A stretch of DNA of 64,000 nt from Carnegiea gigantea. Lineage: Eukaryota; Streptophyta; Magnoliopsida; Caryophyllales; Cactaceae. The notes beneath the pieces are model-generated. The model ran no database searches. It saw only the letters and a list, made by a program, of their open reading frames with translations, and was not told where the DNA came from. The stretch is from NCBI GenBank assembly GCA_029747015.1, contig JAKOGI010002720.1, positions 1 to 64,000 on the forward strand. Direction: 5' to 3'. Positions 49,315 to 59,929 of this stretch are shown here, piece after piece (position 1 is the stretch's first letter; each line of letters starts with the position of its first letter). The translations under genes were made by a program, and so were the position numbers.

Positions 49315-50330
49315 ACCACAAGGACCTCGAACCACTGATAGATCTTCCTCAAACCATCCAACTACCATCTCGGTTTTATATTTTACTAATCCTATCATAT
49401 TCTCAAGCTAGCTTAAAAGGAGATAGAGTTTAGGTACTCACCTGGTAAGCATCACTACTCAGCGGTGAGTTATAGTAAGCATACGAACACATACGCATCA
49501 TTATATTCACATATAAACCATAACATCTCATTTAACAATTAGCAGGCCATTACGGGGTAGCTAAGCATACAAACATACGAACACATACGTACCATCATAT
49601 TCATGTATAAACCATAGCACTTTATCTAGCAAGTCAAACACGATTGGATTTTAAACATTTACCATTTATTTCGGAGTTAGTGAGCTGTTATGGGGTAGTT
49701 AAGCGCATAAGTGACCATAGAGTGGCTAAACATTTATATATGTCGATTTTAAATTCGTACGATGCAATCTGAAATTCACAAATGGTCATGGAGTGACTAA
49801 ACATTTATATGCCTTGATTTTACACACGTACGATTCAGTTCGAAGATAGTTTCTGGGCATGATTCGACTTAAAGCTTTAAGTTTGAATTATCTAGTTAAG
49901 TTCGAACCTCAATTAAACTTATATTGATTCATTTCGATGCTATACATATATCGATTCGAATCGAAGCTAAGCATACATAATTCATTTCGAATTAATATTT
50001 CAGGCATAATTTACATATATTGATTCGAATCGAAGCTAAGCATACATAATTCATTTCGGATTAAGATTTCAGGTATAATCTACATCAATTAATTCGAATT
50101 GATGCTAAACATATATAAACCACTTCGAATTAACCTTTTAGGTGTAATTTACGTTAATTGATTCGAATGGAAGCTAAACATATGTAAATCACTTCGAATT
50201 AACATTTCAAGCATAATTCACCTAAATTGATTCGAATCGACGCTAAACATATATAATTCATTTTGGATTAACATTTCATGCATAATTCATCTAAATTGAT
50301 TCGAATCGAAGCTAAACATATATAAACCAC
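49315..50330. repeat. LTR-like sequence, copy 1 (truncated)
   Basis: Direct partner of 51,565-52,508, with visible divergence of several percent. It contains a recurring ~55-60-bp unit with TTGATTCGAATCGAAGCTAA-type cores at about 49,920-50,325. It breaks off exactly where the forward TRIM array begins. The preceding 48,889-49,314 is unique in the window and has no recognised gene. Confidence 0.75.
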
Positions 50331-50337
50331 TGTAACA

Positions 50338-51567
50338 TGGATGAAGGTATCCCACAGCGGGAGTCAAGGAGAATGAACCATGCCTTATAAGCGTGGGGAA
50401 ACCTCAACCGATCGAGGCGCCTTTTGAGGACAAAACCGTGAGGGGTGCACTGGATTCAGGGTGAGCGTGCTCCGGTATGAGCTGTGTAGCCCTAAAGCGG
50501 ACAATTCCTCGATGGCGGGTAGTCGTAGGCTGTTACAGTGGCATCAGAGCCATGGACCCGACCCGATGCGCCAGCGAGGACGCTGGGCCCTTGAGAGGGG
50601 GGTGGATGAAGGCATTCCACATCGGGAGTTAAGGAGAACGAACCATGCCTTATAAGCGTGGGGAAATCTCAACCCATCGAGGGGCCTTTTGAGGAAAAAA
50701 ACGTGAGGGGTGCACTGGACTTAGGGTGAGCGTGCCCTGGTGTGAGTTGTGTAGCCCCAAAGCGGACAATACCTCGATGGCGGGTGGTCGTGGGCTGTTA
50801 CAGTGGTATCAGAGCCATGGACCCGACCCGATGTGCCAACGAGGACGCTGGGCCCCTGAGAGGGGGTGGATGAAGGTATCCCACATCGGGGGTTGAGGGG
50901 AACGAACCACGCCTTATAAGCGTGGGGAAACCTCAACCCATCGAGGCGCCTTTTGAGGACAAAACCGTGAGGGGTGCACTGGACTCAGGGTGAGCGTGCC
51001 CTGGTGTGAGCTGTGTAGCCCCAAAGCGGACAATACCTCGATGGTGGGTGGTCGTGGGCTGTTACAGTGGTATCAGAGCCATGGACCCGACCCGATGTGC
51101 CAGCGAGGACGTTGGGCCCCTGAGGGAGGTGGATGAAGGTATCCCACATCGGGAGTTGAGGAGAACGAACCATGCCTTATAAGCGTGGGGAAACCTCAAC
51201 CCATCGAGGCGCCTTTTGAGGACAAAACCGTGAGGGGTGCACTGGACTCAGGGTGAGCGTGCCCTGGTGTGAGTTGTGTACCCCTAAAAGCGGACAATAC
51301 CTCGATGGCGGGTGGTTGTGGGCGTGATGGCCGAACCATGAGCGTGGGGATGAAGGTGATCACCACATGTGGGGAGATTGAGGAGAACCGAACCAGCGCC
51401 TTGATAAAGCGTGAGGGAAAACCTCAAACCCATCGAGGTGCGCCTTTTGAGGACAAAACCGTGAGGGGTGCACTGGACTCAGGGTGAGCGTTTTGAGGAC
51501 AAAACCGTGAGGGGTGCACTGGACTCAGCTACCCTGGTGTAGCTGTGTAGTCCCAAAGCGGACAACC
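50338..51567 (+). mobile_element. Tandem TRIM array, forward (four LTRs plus a degraded fifth)
   Basis: LTRs of exactly 200 bp lie at 50,338-50,537, 50,603-50,802 and 50,867-51,066, and a nearly complete one at 51,130-51,324. They are separated by internal segments of 63-65 bp, each with a methionine-tRNA primer-binding site (TGGTATCAGAGCC or near variant), CCAGCGAGGACGCTGGGC and a G-rich purine tract. The last part, 51,325-51,567, is similar but peppered with single-base insertions and a local duplication. The conserved motifs match the Katydid-type TRIM family as I recall it. Confidence 0.9.
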
Positions 51568-53521
51568 ACAAGGACCTCGAATCATTCATTGTTCTTCCTC
51601 TAACCATCCAACTACCATCTCGATTTTATATTTTACTAATCCTATCATATTCTTAAGCTAGCTTAAAAGAAGATAGGATTTAGGTACTCAGCTGGTAAGC
51701 ATCACTACTCAGCGATGGGTTATAGTAAGCATACGAACGCATACGCATCATTATATTCACATATAAACCATGACATCTCCTTTAACAATTAGCAGGCCAT
51801 TACGGAGCAGCTAAGCATACAGGCATACGAACACATATGTACCATCATATTCATGTATAGACCATAGCCCTTTATCTGGCAAGTCAAACGCGATTGGGTT
51901 TTAAACATTTACTATTTATTTCGGAGTTAGTGAGCCGTTATGGGGTAGTTAAGTGCATAAGTGACCATAGAGTGGCTGAACATTTATATATGTCGATTTG
52001 AAACTCGTACGATGCAATTCGAAGTTCACAAGTGGTCATGGGGCGACTAAACATTCATATGCCTTGATTTTACACACGTACGATTCAGTTTGAAATTAGT
52101 TTCTAGGCATGATTCGACTTAAAGCTTTAAGTTTGAATTATCTAGTTAAGTTTGAACCTCAGCTAAACTTATCTTGATTCATTTCGATGCTAAACATATA
52201 TCGATTCGAATCAAAGCTAAGCATACATAATTCATTTCGAATTAATATTTCAGGCATAATGTACGTCAATTAATTCGAATTGAAGCTAAACATATATAAA
52301 CCACTTCGAATTAACATTTCAGGTATAATTTTCGTCAATTAATTCGAATGGAAGCTAAACATATGTAAATCACTTCGAATCAACATTTCAAGCATAATTC
52401 ACCTAAATTGATTCGAATCGACGCTAAACGTATATAATTCGTTTTGAATCAACATTTCATGCATAATTCACCTAAATTTATTCGAATCGAAGCTCAACGT
52501 ATATAAATCGCATCGAAATTAAATCTCATACATGAACTAACAAAATTGATCTACTTCGAAGCTAAGCATGCATGTTTCATTTCAGAATCCAATCTCAGGC
52601 AGCACATTCTAACAAATTTGGCTACGCTAGTCTAACATGCAACATCGATTCCACTAAAACGTTTGCGAAATTAGTATTAACTTAGGAAGAGAGAAACACT
52701 TACTTGAAATCGCTTAATAACCCACTTAATTGGTAGCAATTCACGCCCCAAATCCCCTTGAACTCGACCCTGGTTCAGCTACACCCAGAACCCGAAACCC
52801 TAGCTTCGACGTAGTGGCAATTTAAGCTGATTTTGGTCAGAATTCAACCCCCAATTTATAGAGGAGGTAGTGAGGGTCGTGGGTTGCCGGATTCCGACAC
52901 GTGGGCGGCGGTTTTTGGGGGTTAGACGCGTGGTTTTTGGGGTGGAAGAAGTGGATGGCAGTGTGTGGTGGTTGTGGCGGTGGAGGACGTGTGCTGGGGG
53001 GACTGGTGGTCCCTTTCTCTCGCCGGCGACAAGTGGCGGTCGACATTGATGCCAAACGGCCGTCGGTGGCCCCAGAGAGAGAGAGAGCAAGCTTTGGGGG
53101 AGAGAGAGAGAGCGAGCGAGTAGAGAGAGGGAGGGGTCTCGGGGGACTCGGGTGCCTGAGGCCCGAAATCCCCCCCTTTTTGTTCTAATTTTTCCTTTTT
53201 TTGGCTCAACTAATATCATTCAACTAAATTCTGGTCCCGTACTCGTTAATGGTTAGGCTAAACTTGAGTTGAAACGACCTACGACTAACATTCCAGTTTA
53301 AACTTTGGGAATCACCCAAGTAAAATGAAAAACGATTTTAAAAATTCGGTTTAGCGTTGATTCGATAATTTTATAAGTAAGTAACATCAATAATAACATT
53401 AATCAAATAATCGTTCTTTTAATGAAATTAATCGTTAAAAACTCACACAGTCGACTTAATATCTTTGTCGAACCATGATTCAAACGCAACTGGTAAATTC
53501 AGCAACTGAAACACTTAGTCA
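51565..53521 (-). repeat. LTR-like sequence, copy 2 (extended)
   Basis: 51,565-52,508 repeats 49,315-50,330. Copy 2 then continues with sequence absent from copy 1, including a GC-rich leader-like patch at 52,870-53,180. Read on the minus strand, a TATAAATTGGGGGTT box near 52,855 could be a promoter. GA-rich runs lie at about 53,076-53,130. No coding region is convincing. It resembles the leader region of large gypsy LTRs, including the one at 28,338-30,896. Confidence 0.55.
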
Positions 53522-54412
53522 AGGGGTGCACTGGACTCAGGGTGAGCGTGCCCTGGTGTGAGCTGTGCAGCCCCAAAGCGGACAATACCTCGATAGCGGG
53601 TGGTCGTGGGCTGTTACAGTAGTATCAGAGCCATGGACCCGACCCAATGTACCAGCGAGGACGCTGGGTCCATGAGAGGGGGGTGGATGAAGGTATTCCA
53701 CATTGGGAGTTGAGGAGAATGAACCACGCCTTATAAGCGTGGGGAAACCTCAACCCATCGAGGCACCTTTTGAGGACAAAACCGTGAGGGGTGCACTGGA
53801 CTCAGAGTAGACGTACCCTGGTGTGAGCTGTGTAGCCCCAAAGCGGACAATACCTCGATGGCGGGTGGTCGTGGGCTGTTACAGTGGTATCAGAACCATG
53901 GACTCGACCCGATGTGCCAGCGAGGACGCTGGGCCCCTGAAAGGGGGTGGATGAAAGTATCCCACATCAAGAGTTGAGGAGAACGAACCACACCTTATAA
54001 GTGTGGGGAAGCCTCAACTCATCGAGGCGCCTTTTGAGGACAAAACTGTGAGGGGTGCACTGAACTCAGGGTGAGCGTGCCCTGGTGTGAGCTGTGTAGC
54101 CCCAAAGCGGACAATACCTTGATGGCGGGTGATCGTGGGCTATTACAGTGGTATCAGAGCCATGGACCCGACCCGATGTGCCAGCGAGGACGCTGGGTCC
54201 CTGAGAGGGGGGTGGATGAAGGTATCCCACATCGGGAGTTGAGGAGAACGAACCGCGCCTTATAAGCGTGGGAAAACCTCAACCCATCGAGGCGCCTTTT
54301 GAGGACAAAACCGTGAAGGGTGCACTGGACTCAGGGTGAGCGTGCCCTGGTGTGAGCTGTGTAGCCCCAAAGCGGACAATACCTCGATGGCGGGTGGTCG
54401 TGGGCTGTTACA
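53522..54412 (+). mobile_element. Tandem TRIM array, forward (partial plus three full LTRs)
   Basis: A partial LTR ends at 53,618. Full 200-bp LTRs follow at 53,684-53,883, 53,948-54,147 and 54,213-54,412, again with 64-65-bp internal segments bearing a primer-binding site and purine tract. The last LTR ends precisely at the AATAT target-site duplication. Confidence 0.9.
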
Positions 54413-56348
54413 AATATCCATCAGGCATTTGAAGTTCCTTCACCCATTCACACAACTCTCTTCGTTTATCCACAGAAAGTACGAACTTCGCCTTTGGTTT
54501 AACCGGCTTACCACTTGGGCCTGAATGTAAATGTAATTCTGGTCTATCATATATTTCTGCAACATCCATTATTGATTTGGCATTGTCCTGTGTTTTCTCA
54601 TGAACATCCATAACAGTGTTGATAATGTTCTCGAAGAAGTTCTTTTCAATGTTCATCACATCCAAGTTATGGCGGAGTAGTTGGTGTTGCCAATAAGGCA
54701 ACTCCCAGAATGTGCTCTTCTTCATCCAGTTGTGCTCATTTTCCTTAAATCCTGGTATGACAAAGTCACCATTTGTACTTATCATTAGGTAATCTTCCAC
54801 CTCGGCATAAAGTTCTTCCCCAAATAGTCGGCGAGGAGGACCCCCAGTAATAGTTTTGCCTTTTCTAAATACTGTTCTATTTCTTCTGAACGCATGATTC
54901 CTTGACAAAAAACACCGATGACAGTCAAACCATGAGAATTTACCTCCATTTCTCAATCTCAAGGCTTTTTGCTATTTCATACATACGGGACATATCAATT
55001 GGCCATTAGTATTCCACCCAGATAACATTCCATATGCGGAAAAATTATTGATGGTCTACATTAGTGTAGCCTTCATCTGAAATGTATGCCCCGTAGAAAT
55101 GTCATAAGTCTCAACTCCAACATCCCACAACTCCTTCAACTCATCAACAAGAGGTTGTAAATATACATCTATCTTGTTCTTGAGATTTTTGGGCCCAGGG
55201 ATTCCACAAATCAAAAACATAAACGGTGTGATCATACACATTTTAGGAGGGAGATTATAAGGTGTAACGACCACCAGTCAAACGGAGTATGATCTTGAAG
55301 AGAATGTGTAAGGATTAAATCCATCAGCACATAAGCTAAGCCTCACATTCCGATGCTCTGTAGCAAATTCAGGGTACTTGGTATCGAAATGTTTCTATGC
55401 TGTCCCATCTGATGGATGACACAAAACACCGTCCTCACGTCGATGTTCATAATGTCATCTCATGTGCTCTACATTACTTCTTGATGCGTACAACCTCTGC
55501 AGTCGAGGTTTTAACGGCAAGTAATGCATCCTTGAGTATGGCAATGGATTCTAATTCCTTTGTTGTGACCTTTACCTCTTCCATCTTGCATGCCCACAAA
55601 ACTTGCACGCATCCAGGTTTGCATCCTCCTTATAAAATAGCATGCAATCTTTTCGGCAACATTCAATTTGGACCACATCGTTGCCGAGATCTTTAACAAC
55701 CTTTTTCGTTTGCTCATATTTATTTGGCACGCGGTTGTGAGGGAGACGCATCTCTTTCATTAGTTGAACAGCTTCATTGAAACAATTTTGAGGCATATTA
55801 TAATCAGATTTAATACTCAACAGTCTCACCGCCGCAGATAGCTCACGGTGGGTGGAGCAACCGTCATATAAGAGTTATTGAGCAGCTTGAACCATATTAT
55901 AAAATGGTTCTCGACAAGTGCTTGACCCCTCTTCCCTTACATTTTGATTTGCTATTATAGCATCATCAATCATGTCCTCTATTCGATCTATGTAAGATTC
56001 AGAATAGTCATTATTAACATAACTTGAACCTCCAACTTCAGAAATTTTACTATTTGAATACCCATAACCATATTCCTGAGGTTCTATTTCCCCATGACTT
56101 ATCCAAAACCAATACCCTTGCACAAAACCCTTATATATAAGGTGCATCTTGACCTCATCAGGTGTCAAGTACACCCTATTTCTGCATTGTGCACAAGGAC
56201 ATCTATACTTTCCCCCATTCAGAAACTCTGTCTGTGTACGTGTAAATTGATCGAATTGGTTTACTCCATCTAGAAATTATTGCGTATAACCACTATGATC
56301 AGGCAGTAATCTATTATACATCCACCTATGATGTGGAGGACCATTCAT

Positions 56349-57440
56349 ATTCTGCTCAAATAACAATAACCACATAAGGTATTTGCTAAGAATTAATTTT
56401 AATCAAAATTATAATAATTACATAAATTACGCAATTATATATTATATATGTTTACTTTAAAATGTCCACATGCACCAAAAAAAAAACTTATACATTTCGA
56501 CAAACATACTTATATTCTCACGAATGTCACAAAACTAATAATTCATACATATCTAGTTCACCACTTTATTCCACCAACATATCAAATTTGAATTTAAAAT
56601 TACCAAATATAAGTGTACATTACATTGGGCGAAATCTGTAAACAAATATGAGCTACAACTTCATACGAACTCACATTTGAACGAAATTCTAAACTAAAGC
56701 ATCTCAATCCACCAACATATCAACTTTCAAGTTCACATCACCAAACCTAATCCCTAAATTGCATTTAGTAAAATCTCCAACCAAATTAGATCAATAACCT
56801 CACACGAACACCACATTTCAACAACATTATCAATTAAAACATTTCATTCCACCAACATGTGAAATTTCAACTTCAAACTATCAAATCTCAACCCTAAATC
56901 GTATTTACCAAATTCTTATAACGAATTAGAGCAATAACCTTACACAAATAGCACATTTCAACAACATTATCAATTAAACCATTTCATTCCACCAACATAT
57001 CAAACTTTAATTTCAAACTACCAATCCTAAACGCTAAATCGCATTTACACCAATCTTGAACCAAATTAAAACAATAACCTCACACAAACACCACATTTCA
57101 ACATAAATATGAACTAACCATGCAATTCTAACAATATAATACAAAAATTTATAGAAATTACAAGTAGTTTAGTTGAAAAAAATACCTCAAAGTGCTCCTA
57201 AAAACCGGCGGTGGAAGGGGCGACTGGCAGTGGCGGGCGGCGGGGTCCCGGCCACAGACGGCGGCGGGGGATGGCGGGCGGCGGCTTGGCGGGTCAGCGG
57301 ACGGCGTCGAGCTGGGTTGGCAATTCCGTTCGGCCTCTCGCTCTCTCTCTCTCTTCGAATGGCAGCAAATGAAAATTCTGGTTTCATTTAACTGGTCTGG
57401 CGACAGAAGCCCGGTTTTTTTAAAAAAAATTGAATTTTTT
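56349..57440. other. 5' non-coding region of the CACTA element
   Basis: AT-rich sequence between the transposase start and the right subterminal array. About 56,640-57,110 contains a tandem-like ~120-bp unit with CATTTCATTCCACCAACAT-type cores. A GC-rich patch at 57,195-57,340 may be the promoter-proximal leader. No gene is seen. Confidence 0.55.
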
Positions 57441-57650
57441 TTTTGGGCGACGGAATTTCAAAAAAAAAATTTAAATTTTGGCGACGAAAATTCCGTCGCC
57501 AATTGTCAACTATGGCGATGGAAATTTTAATCCGTCGCCATATTTGTCGCACAATCTGACTTTTTTCTAAAATGGTTTTTCAGTCGCCATTTCCGTCGCC
57601 AAATCTGTCGTTAATTTTTTTCGTCGCTGAATTCCGTCGTCAATTTGAAC
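57440..57650. repeat. Right subterminal repeat array of the CACTA element
   Basis: GGCGACGGAAT and ATTCCGTCGCC motifs repeat about nine times in both orientations (for example near 57,448, 57,480, 57,495, 57,528 and 57,594), mirroring the array at 43,605-43,945. Confidence 0.8.
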
Positions 57651-57666
57651 TTTTTTAGTAGTGGTA

Positions 57667-59079
57667 TTTAGCAATAGAAAAACTGACTCTCTTTTGCTTG
57701 CAAAAAATGCAATGATCACAAAAGTCTAGTTTTGCTTCGTTACCGAGAAGACCTCTCTTGCTTAGGATAGTCATGCCCTTCTGACTCATGTGCCCCAAAG
57801 AAGCATGCCATAATCGAGTCAAATCAAGATTTGATGAGGAGGTAGTGACAACTGCATAACCTGTCACTGTAGAGCCTTGGAGGATGTAAAGACTGCCACG
57901 TCTCACACCTTTCATGAGAATAAGTGCACCTTTGGAGACTTTTAAGACTCTATCTTCAGCCGAATACCTGCAACCATGAGACTCAAGAGTACCAAGTGTA
58001 GCAAAGTTGTCCTTCAAATCTGGAATGTGACGAATATTTGTCAAGGTTCCCGTAAAACCATCATGGGTTTTGATGTGCACGGTGCCAATACCAACCACAT
58101 TACATTGGGTATCATTGCTCATAAGTACAACACTGAAATCTAGCGGCTCATATGTTGAAAACCAGTCCCTATGGAGACACATATGATATGTGCAGTTAGA
58201 ATCTAAAACCCACTCAACAGCACATCTATCGTTTGAGGTAGTAACATATAATACATCACCATCTGACTCAGAATCAATAATGAAAGCTTCAGCTAATTTT
58301 TGAGGTTGTTTGTTCTTCTTCTCTTTCTCTTTTTTATTTTTCAGACTATAACACTCATCAACTGAGTGTCCACGCTTCTTATAGTATTTGCAAAATTTGT
58401 TGGATTTACATTTCCTACATTTAGAACGTGAGTTTCTCCTAAGGGTGCCCTCTTTTTCAAAGGGTCTATCTCTCACATTCAAGCCCTCAATTTTATCATT
58501 AGAACGCAATTCAAGGTTGAATTTCTCTTTGGACAATAAACTTGCTTTTGCATCCTGAAAAGATAAAGTCTCATTGGTACTATATAATAATATTTTCTCG
58601 AAATGCTTATAGGAAGATGGTAATGAGACTATCAACAGAATAACGTTGTCTTCATCCTCAATTGTAACATCTATGCTTTCCAAATTAATAAGAATGGAAT
58701 GGAAATCATCAAGATGATTTTGAATAGTAGTGCCTTCGGCCATAGAGAACATGTACAAACGTTCTTTGAAACGGATTTTGTTAGCGAGACTTTTTGTCAT
58801 ATATAACGCCCCCAATGCAAGCCAAAGTTCTGATATTGTGGGCTTGTCAAGGACCTCATGAAGAACATGATGCGCCAAACATAGTTGAATAGTCAAGAGT
58901 GCCTTCTCATTAAGATCCTCCCATTGCTCATCAGTCATGGATGCAGGCCTTTTGGTTTTGCCACCAAGAGCTTTCTTCAATCCATTTTGTATAAGAACGG
59001 CCGTCCTTTGGATTTTCCAAATGTTAAAGCTGGTTTTACCATCGAATTTTGGAATATTTAATTTCATGACAGTTGCCAT
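57667..59079 (-). pseudogene. Gag, protease and pre-integrase part of the Tork-like element
   Basis: An open frame from the ATG at 59,079 (M-A-T-V-M-K-L-N-I-P-K-F-D-G) holds a UBN2-type Gag. A knuckle follows that has lost its usual second Cys (C-K-Y-Y-K-K-R-G-H and D-E-C). The protease motif is L-D-S-N-C, where D-S-G is usual, so Gly is replaced by Asn. The pre-integrase motif is L-W-H-A-S-L-G-H-M-S with C-X2-C pairs. The frame is cut by the CACTA insertion; its last residues and stop codon come from the CACTA terminal repeat. The rest of Pol is at 40,920-43,585. Confidence 0.88.
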
Positions 59080-59105
59080 CCTTGATCCGAGGCTCTAATA
59101 CTACT

Positions 59106-59924
59106 TGTCAGGATCGAATAATATGAAATTGGATGCAACAAAAAAGTATCATGAAATACGATAATGGCTAGAAAAAATAAATCAGCACCAGGAATACCAA
59201 AATTTTACGTGGAAAATCCAAATCGGAAAAAGCCATAGGCAGCGATAACTGGAAAATTCACTATATGTTTGAAGAGTACAAATTGATCTCAAGGCAATGT
59301 GCTCGAGTAAGAGATCAATAGGTGATTACAAATTCACTAAAAATACTCTCTCAAAACTAAGGAAAAATAGTGAATAATTTTTGGTGTGGATGTAAGAAGG
59401 TGATGATGATTCTTGATTGGTTGAGGATGATGAAACTTAATTTTTTGGATGATCAAGCTTGAAGAAGATGATGAAGATTTATGGCAGCTTCCCTTAACCT
59501 CCAGTAATTAATAAGAAATAATTTGAAATAATTCTTGCCATAAACTTCAAAAACGGACCAAGAAAAGACAGCCCAAAAAGTCACCCAAGCTGCCACGGAC
59601 CTTGGACCTAGGCACGGAAGGTCCGTGGAGCTCACTGGGCAAAAACGTTGCTGCTGTTGTAGTTGAAAGAAGCTGGCAAAAGCTTTGGTGCCACGCTAAT
59701 GAAGGCAAAGGCCCAGGTGTGAAAGCAAGGAAGAGGCGAAGTTAGCCCAGCGCATGCGAAAAGCCCAACGGCTAGCTCGGTCAAAGTAGTTCAATGGAGC
59801 TGGAACAGGCTGGAAATGGGCTGCTAATAGCAAGCCTGGCTGTGTTTTATTTTTTTTTCCCCCTCTTCTCTCTTAGCCCAAACCAAACAAACTGATTAAT
59901 ATTTTTGGGCCAATTTCCTCAACA
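59106..59924 (-). repeat. 5' LTR of the Tork-like element
   Basis: 819 bp, partner of 40,092-40,912. It begins TGTCAGGATC on the + strand and ends CTCAACA. Confidence 0.9.
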
Positions 59925-59929
59925 AATAA

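Larger units (their letters stand above)
48439..54412. mobile_element. Composite insertion bounded by inverted TRIM LTRs
   Basis: This 5,974-bp block lies in the CACTA transposase gene and is flanked by the exact 5-bp repeat AATAT (48,434-48,438 and 54,413-54,417). It begins with a TRIM LTR in reverse orientation (TGTAACAACCC) and ends with one in forward orientation (GGGCTGTTACA). Inside are three TRIM arrays and two copies of an LTR-like AT-rich sequence. No coding capacity was found. The history is unclear: a TRIM that inserted here and then grew by unequal recombination, inversion and further insertion is one possibility. Confidence 0.75.
46631..56348 (-). pseudogene. TNP2/TNPD-like CACTA transposase, interrupted
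   Basis: The gene starts at the ATG 56,348 (M-N-G-P-P-H-H-R-W-M). In order it has a transposase-associated domain to about 56,080 (C-P-C-A-Q-C-R-N, W-F-W-I-S-H-G-E) and a Cys motif at 55,829-55,572 (C-R-K-D-C-M-L-F, C-K-F-C-G). The Transposase_21 region is at about 55,550-54,413 (I-D-V-Y-L-Q-P-L-V-D-E-L, E-L-P-Y-W-Q-H). The 6-kb insertion follows. DUF4218 is at 48,433-48,075 (S-Y-D-C-H-V-F-I-E, F-P-P-G-F-F) and its end at 48,033-47,785. DUF4216 is near 47,430-46,960 (F-H-T-E-A-R-S). A very acidic tail ends at 46,631. A TAA at 56,277-56,279 and several frameshifts break it. Removing the insertion with one TSD copy restores the frame at the junction, so that part was still open when the insertion happened. 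Confidence 0.85.
43589..57663 (-). mobile_element. Autonomous-type CACTA (En/Spm) DNA transposon with a nested insertion
   Basis: The ends are CACTATAAGAAAAA on the left and CACTACTAAAAAAG on the right (other strand). The 3-bp repeat GTA at 43,586-43,588 and 57,664-57,666 is the duplication expected for this superfamily. Both ends carry arrays of subterminal CGACGGA/TCCGTCG motifs. Two genes on the minus strand encode a TNP2/TNPD-like transposase and a TNPA-like protein with a Transposase_24 region. Total length is 14,075 bp, about 8.1 kb without the insertion at 48,439-54,412. It lies inside the Gag-Pol gene of the Tork-like element. Confidence 0.93.
40092..59924 (-). mobile_element. Tork-like Ty1/copia retrotransposon, split by a CACTA element
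   Basis: LTRs at 40,092-40,912 and 59,106-59,924 are flanked by the 5-bp repeat AATAA (40,087-40,091 and 59,925-59,929). A diverged iMet primer-binding site lies at 59,091-59,103, and a purine tract (minus strand CCAAGGGGGAGAT) adjoins the left LTR. Without the nested CACTA element it would be about 5.8 kb. The LTRs differ at many sites, so it is much older than the SIRE-like element. It inserted at the edge of a GAT/AAT microsatellite that unit A also carries in shorter form. Confidence 0.9.

Noticed and set aside
50338..51066. TRIM being Cassandra, which carries a 5S rRNA sequence in its LTR
   Set aside because: I see no 5S internal promoter or 5S-like stretch in the 200-bp LTR; the motifs fit a Katydid-type TRIM instead.
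52800..53219. Pro/Ser-rich minus-strand ORFs up to 139 aa
   Set aside because: They lie in the GC-rich, GA-repeat part of an LTR-like sequence; several overlapping frames are open because stops are rare in such composition.
50338..54412. Regularly spaced repeats that could suggest a CRISPR-like array
   Set aside because: The repeat is 200 bp with 63-65-bp near-identical spacers that hold a primer-binding site and purine tract. This is a TRIM array in a plant genome, not CRISPR.
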